Positions 63,159 through 64,000 of a stretch of 64,000 bases of DNA are shown here, in pieces; within the stretch, counting starts at the first letter, position 1, and every line of letters starts with the position of its first letter. This DNA is from Flavobacterium sp. TR2 (GTDB taxonomy: Bacteria; Bacteroidota; Bacteroidia; Flavobacteriales; Flavobacteriaceae). The DNA lies in contig NZ_CP104307.1 in NCBI RefSeq assembly GCF_025252405.1, positions 3,906,001 to 3,970,000 on the forward strand, written 5' to 3'. Both the position numbers and the translations under genes were made by a program. The notes under the pieces are model-generated. The model had not been told where the DNA came from and did not search any database. It saw only the letters and a program-made list of their open reading frames with translations.

Positions 63159-64000
63159 TTATTTTTCCCAAGACATTTTAAATTTCGCGTCTTCCATTCT
63201 GTGGCCTTTCACATCATCAGAAACGGCGTAATTAAATCCTGATCTTAAGCTGTAACCTGCATATTCACCGTTTTTGTTCAAAGCAATAAAACCAACTTGC
63301 AGGTATTCCATGTCTTTGTGGTTTTTGTGTTTGTTATAAATGCGCTCTGTGATTTCTTTACAAGCATCAAAAGGAGATTTTCCTTGACGCATTAATTCGA
63401 CCACCATCGCGCTTCCAGCCGTTCTAATGACTGCCTCTCCCAAGCCTGTTGCAGCAGCAGCTCCCACTTCGTTGTCCAAGAAAAGACCCGCGCCGATTAT
63501 TGGGGAGTCACCGACGCGTCCGTGCATTTTCCAAGCCGCACCGCTCGTGGTACATCCGCCCGAAAGATTGCCCTCTTGGTCTAACATTAGCATGCTTATG
63601 GTATCGTGATTTTCTATATTAATAACTGGTTTGTATTTAGAATCTTCCAGCCATTTTTTCCAGTCTTTTTCAGATTCGGGAGTCAGTAAATTTTCTACTT
63701 TAAATCCTTCTGACAAAGCAAACTGCAATGCGCCTTGTCCCGCTAACATAACGTGAGGCGTATTTTGCAGCACTCTTTTTGCAACAGAAATAGGGTGCAT
63801 AATTCCTTCTAAGAAACAAACAGACCCACAATTGCTATTGTGATCCATGATGCAGGCATCAAGAGTCACTTTTCCTTCGCGATCTGGATATCCTCCATAA
63901 CCCACGCTTCGCACATTCGGATCGGCTTCAGGAATTTTCATTCCCGCTTCGATTGCGTCAAGAGCTGATTTTCCTTCTTTTAAGTTTTTCCACGATTCTT
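63159..64000 (-). CDS. N(4)-(beta-N-acetylglucosaminyl)-L-asparaginase (glycosylasparaginase), N-terminus beyond right edge
   Basis: The frame is open to base 64000 and reads ESWKNLKEGKSALDAIEAGMKIPEADP upstream of the first internal ATG, so the real start lies outside. Family motifs: SVGYGGYPDREGKVTLDACIMD, then the autoprocessing site NHDTISMLMLD, where the threonine after HD becomes the N-terminal nucleophile, then GGCTTSGAAWKMHGRVGDSPIIGAGLF and GAAAATGLGEAVIR. The enzyme cleaves the bond between GlcNAc and asparagine, the last step of N-glycoprotein breakdown. Its place next to GH20, GH35, GH29 and GH92 genes argues strongly for an N-glycan degradation locus. Confidence 0.93.
   Translation of the reverse strand, partial: ESWKNLKEGKSALDAIEAGMKIPEADPNVRSVGYGGYPDREGKVTLDACIMDHNSNCGSVCFLEGIMHPISVAKRVLQNTPHVMLAGQGALQFALSEGFKVENLLTPESEKDWKKWLEDSKYKPVINIENHDTISMLMLDQEGNLSGGCTTSGAAWKMHGRVGDSPIIGAGLFLDNEVGAAAATGLGEAVIRTAGSAMVVELMRQGKSPFDACKEITERIYNKHKNHKDMEYLQVGFIALNKNGEYAGYSLRSGFNYAVSDDVKGHRMEDAKFKMSWEK

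Overview
The window comes from a member of the Bacteroidota, almost certainly a Flavobacterium-like soil or water species. The signs are many lipoproteins and exported proteins, SusC/SusD and PorP/SprF outer-membrane systems, a type B C-terminal sorting domain of the type IX secretion system (T9SS), TAnnTTTG-type promoter elements, few Shine-Dalgarno sequences, AT-rich intergenic DNA, and a class Id type ribonucleotide reductase like that described from Flavobacterium johnsoniae. No rRNA, tRNA, CRISPR array, prophage or intact insertion sequence was seen.

Layout. (1) 1-7574, minus: a giant repetitive secreted protein that runs off the left edge, followed by a small exported CBM6 protein (7962-8672). 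(2) 8725-10654: a short-chain dehydrogenase and an AraC-type regulator, with a 17-bp direct repeat in front that looks like the regulator's operator. (3) 10844-20681, minus: a surface-adhesin operon made of a 230-aa exported protein, a 2066-aa adhesin with a type B sorting domain, a PorP/SprF-like partner and an OmpA/PD40 protein; a TPR-HTH membrane regulator is divergent from it. (4) 22906-30472: housekeeping genes (mnmE, a universal stress protein, a membrane-anchored MutS-like ATPase, a Na+/H+ antiporter, ribB, a Crp-like regulator). (5) 30798-33489, minus: nrdB-nrdA, with a cluster of DnaA-box-like nonamers upstream. (6) 34257-44046, plus: ankyrin protein, DUF2271 protein, PepSY-flavodoxin-reductase fusion, ApbE flavin transferase, TonB-dependent receptor and DUF4374 lipoprotein. 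I read this as an iron/siderophore uptake locus joined to a flavinylated periplasmic electron-transfer chain. (7) 44267-64000, minus: M28 peptidase, sialidase, SusD, SusC, GH3, GH92, GH29, GH35, GH20 and a glycosylasparaginase (cut by the right edge). Together the enzymes cover most exo-acting steps needed to take apart N-linked glycans.

The intergenic spaces from about 27 kb onward are rich in dispersed palindromic elements of at least five kinds, several present in two to four copies inside this window. Many sit between genes of one transcription unit or at convergent ends.

The strongest candidates for follow-up are the iron/flavin electron-transfer locus, the nonamer cluster upstream of the class Id reductase, the N-glycan locus, and the dispersed repeat families.
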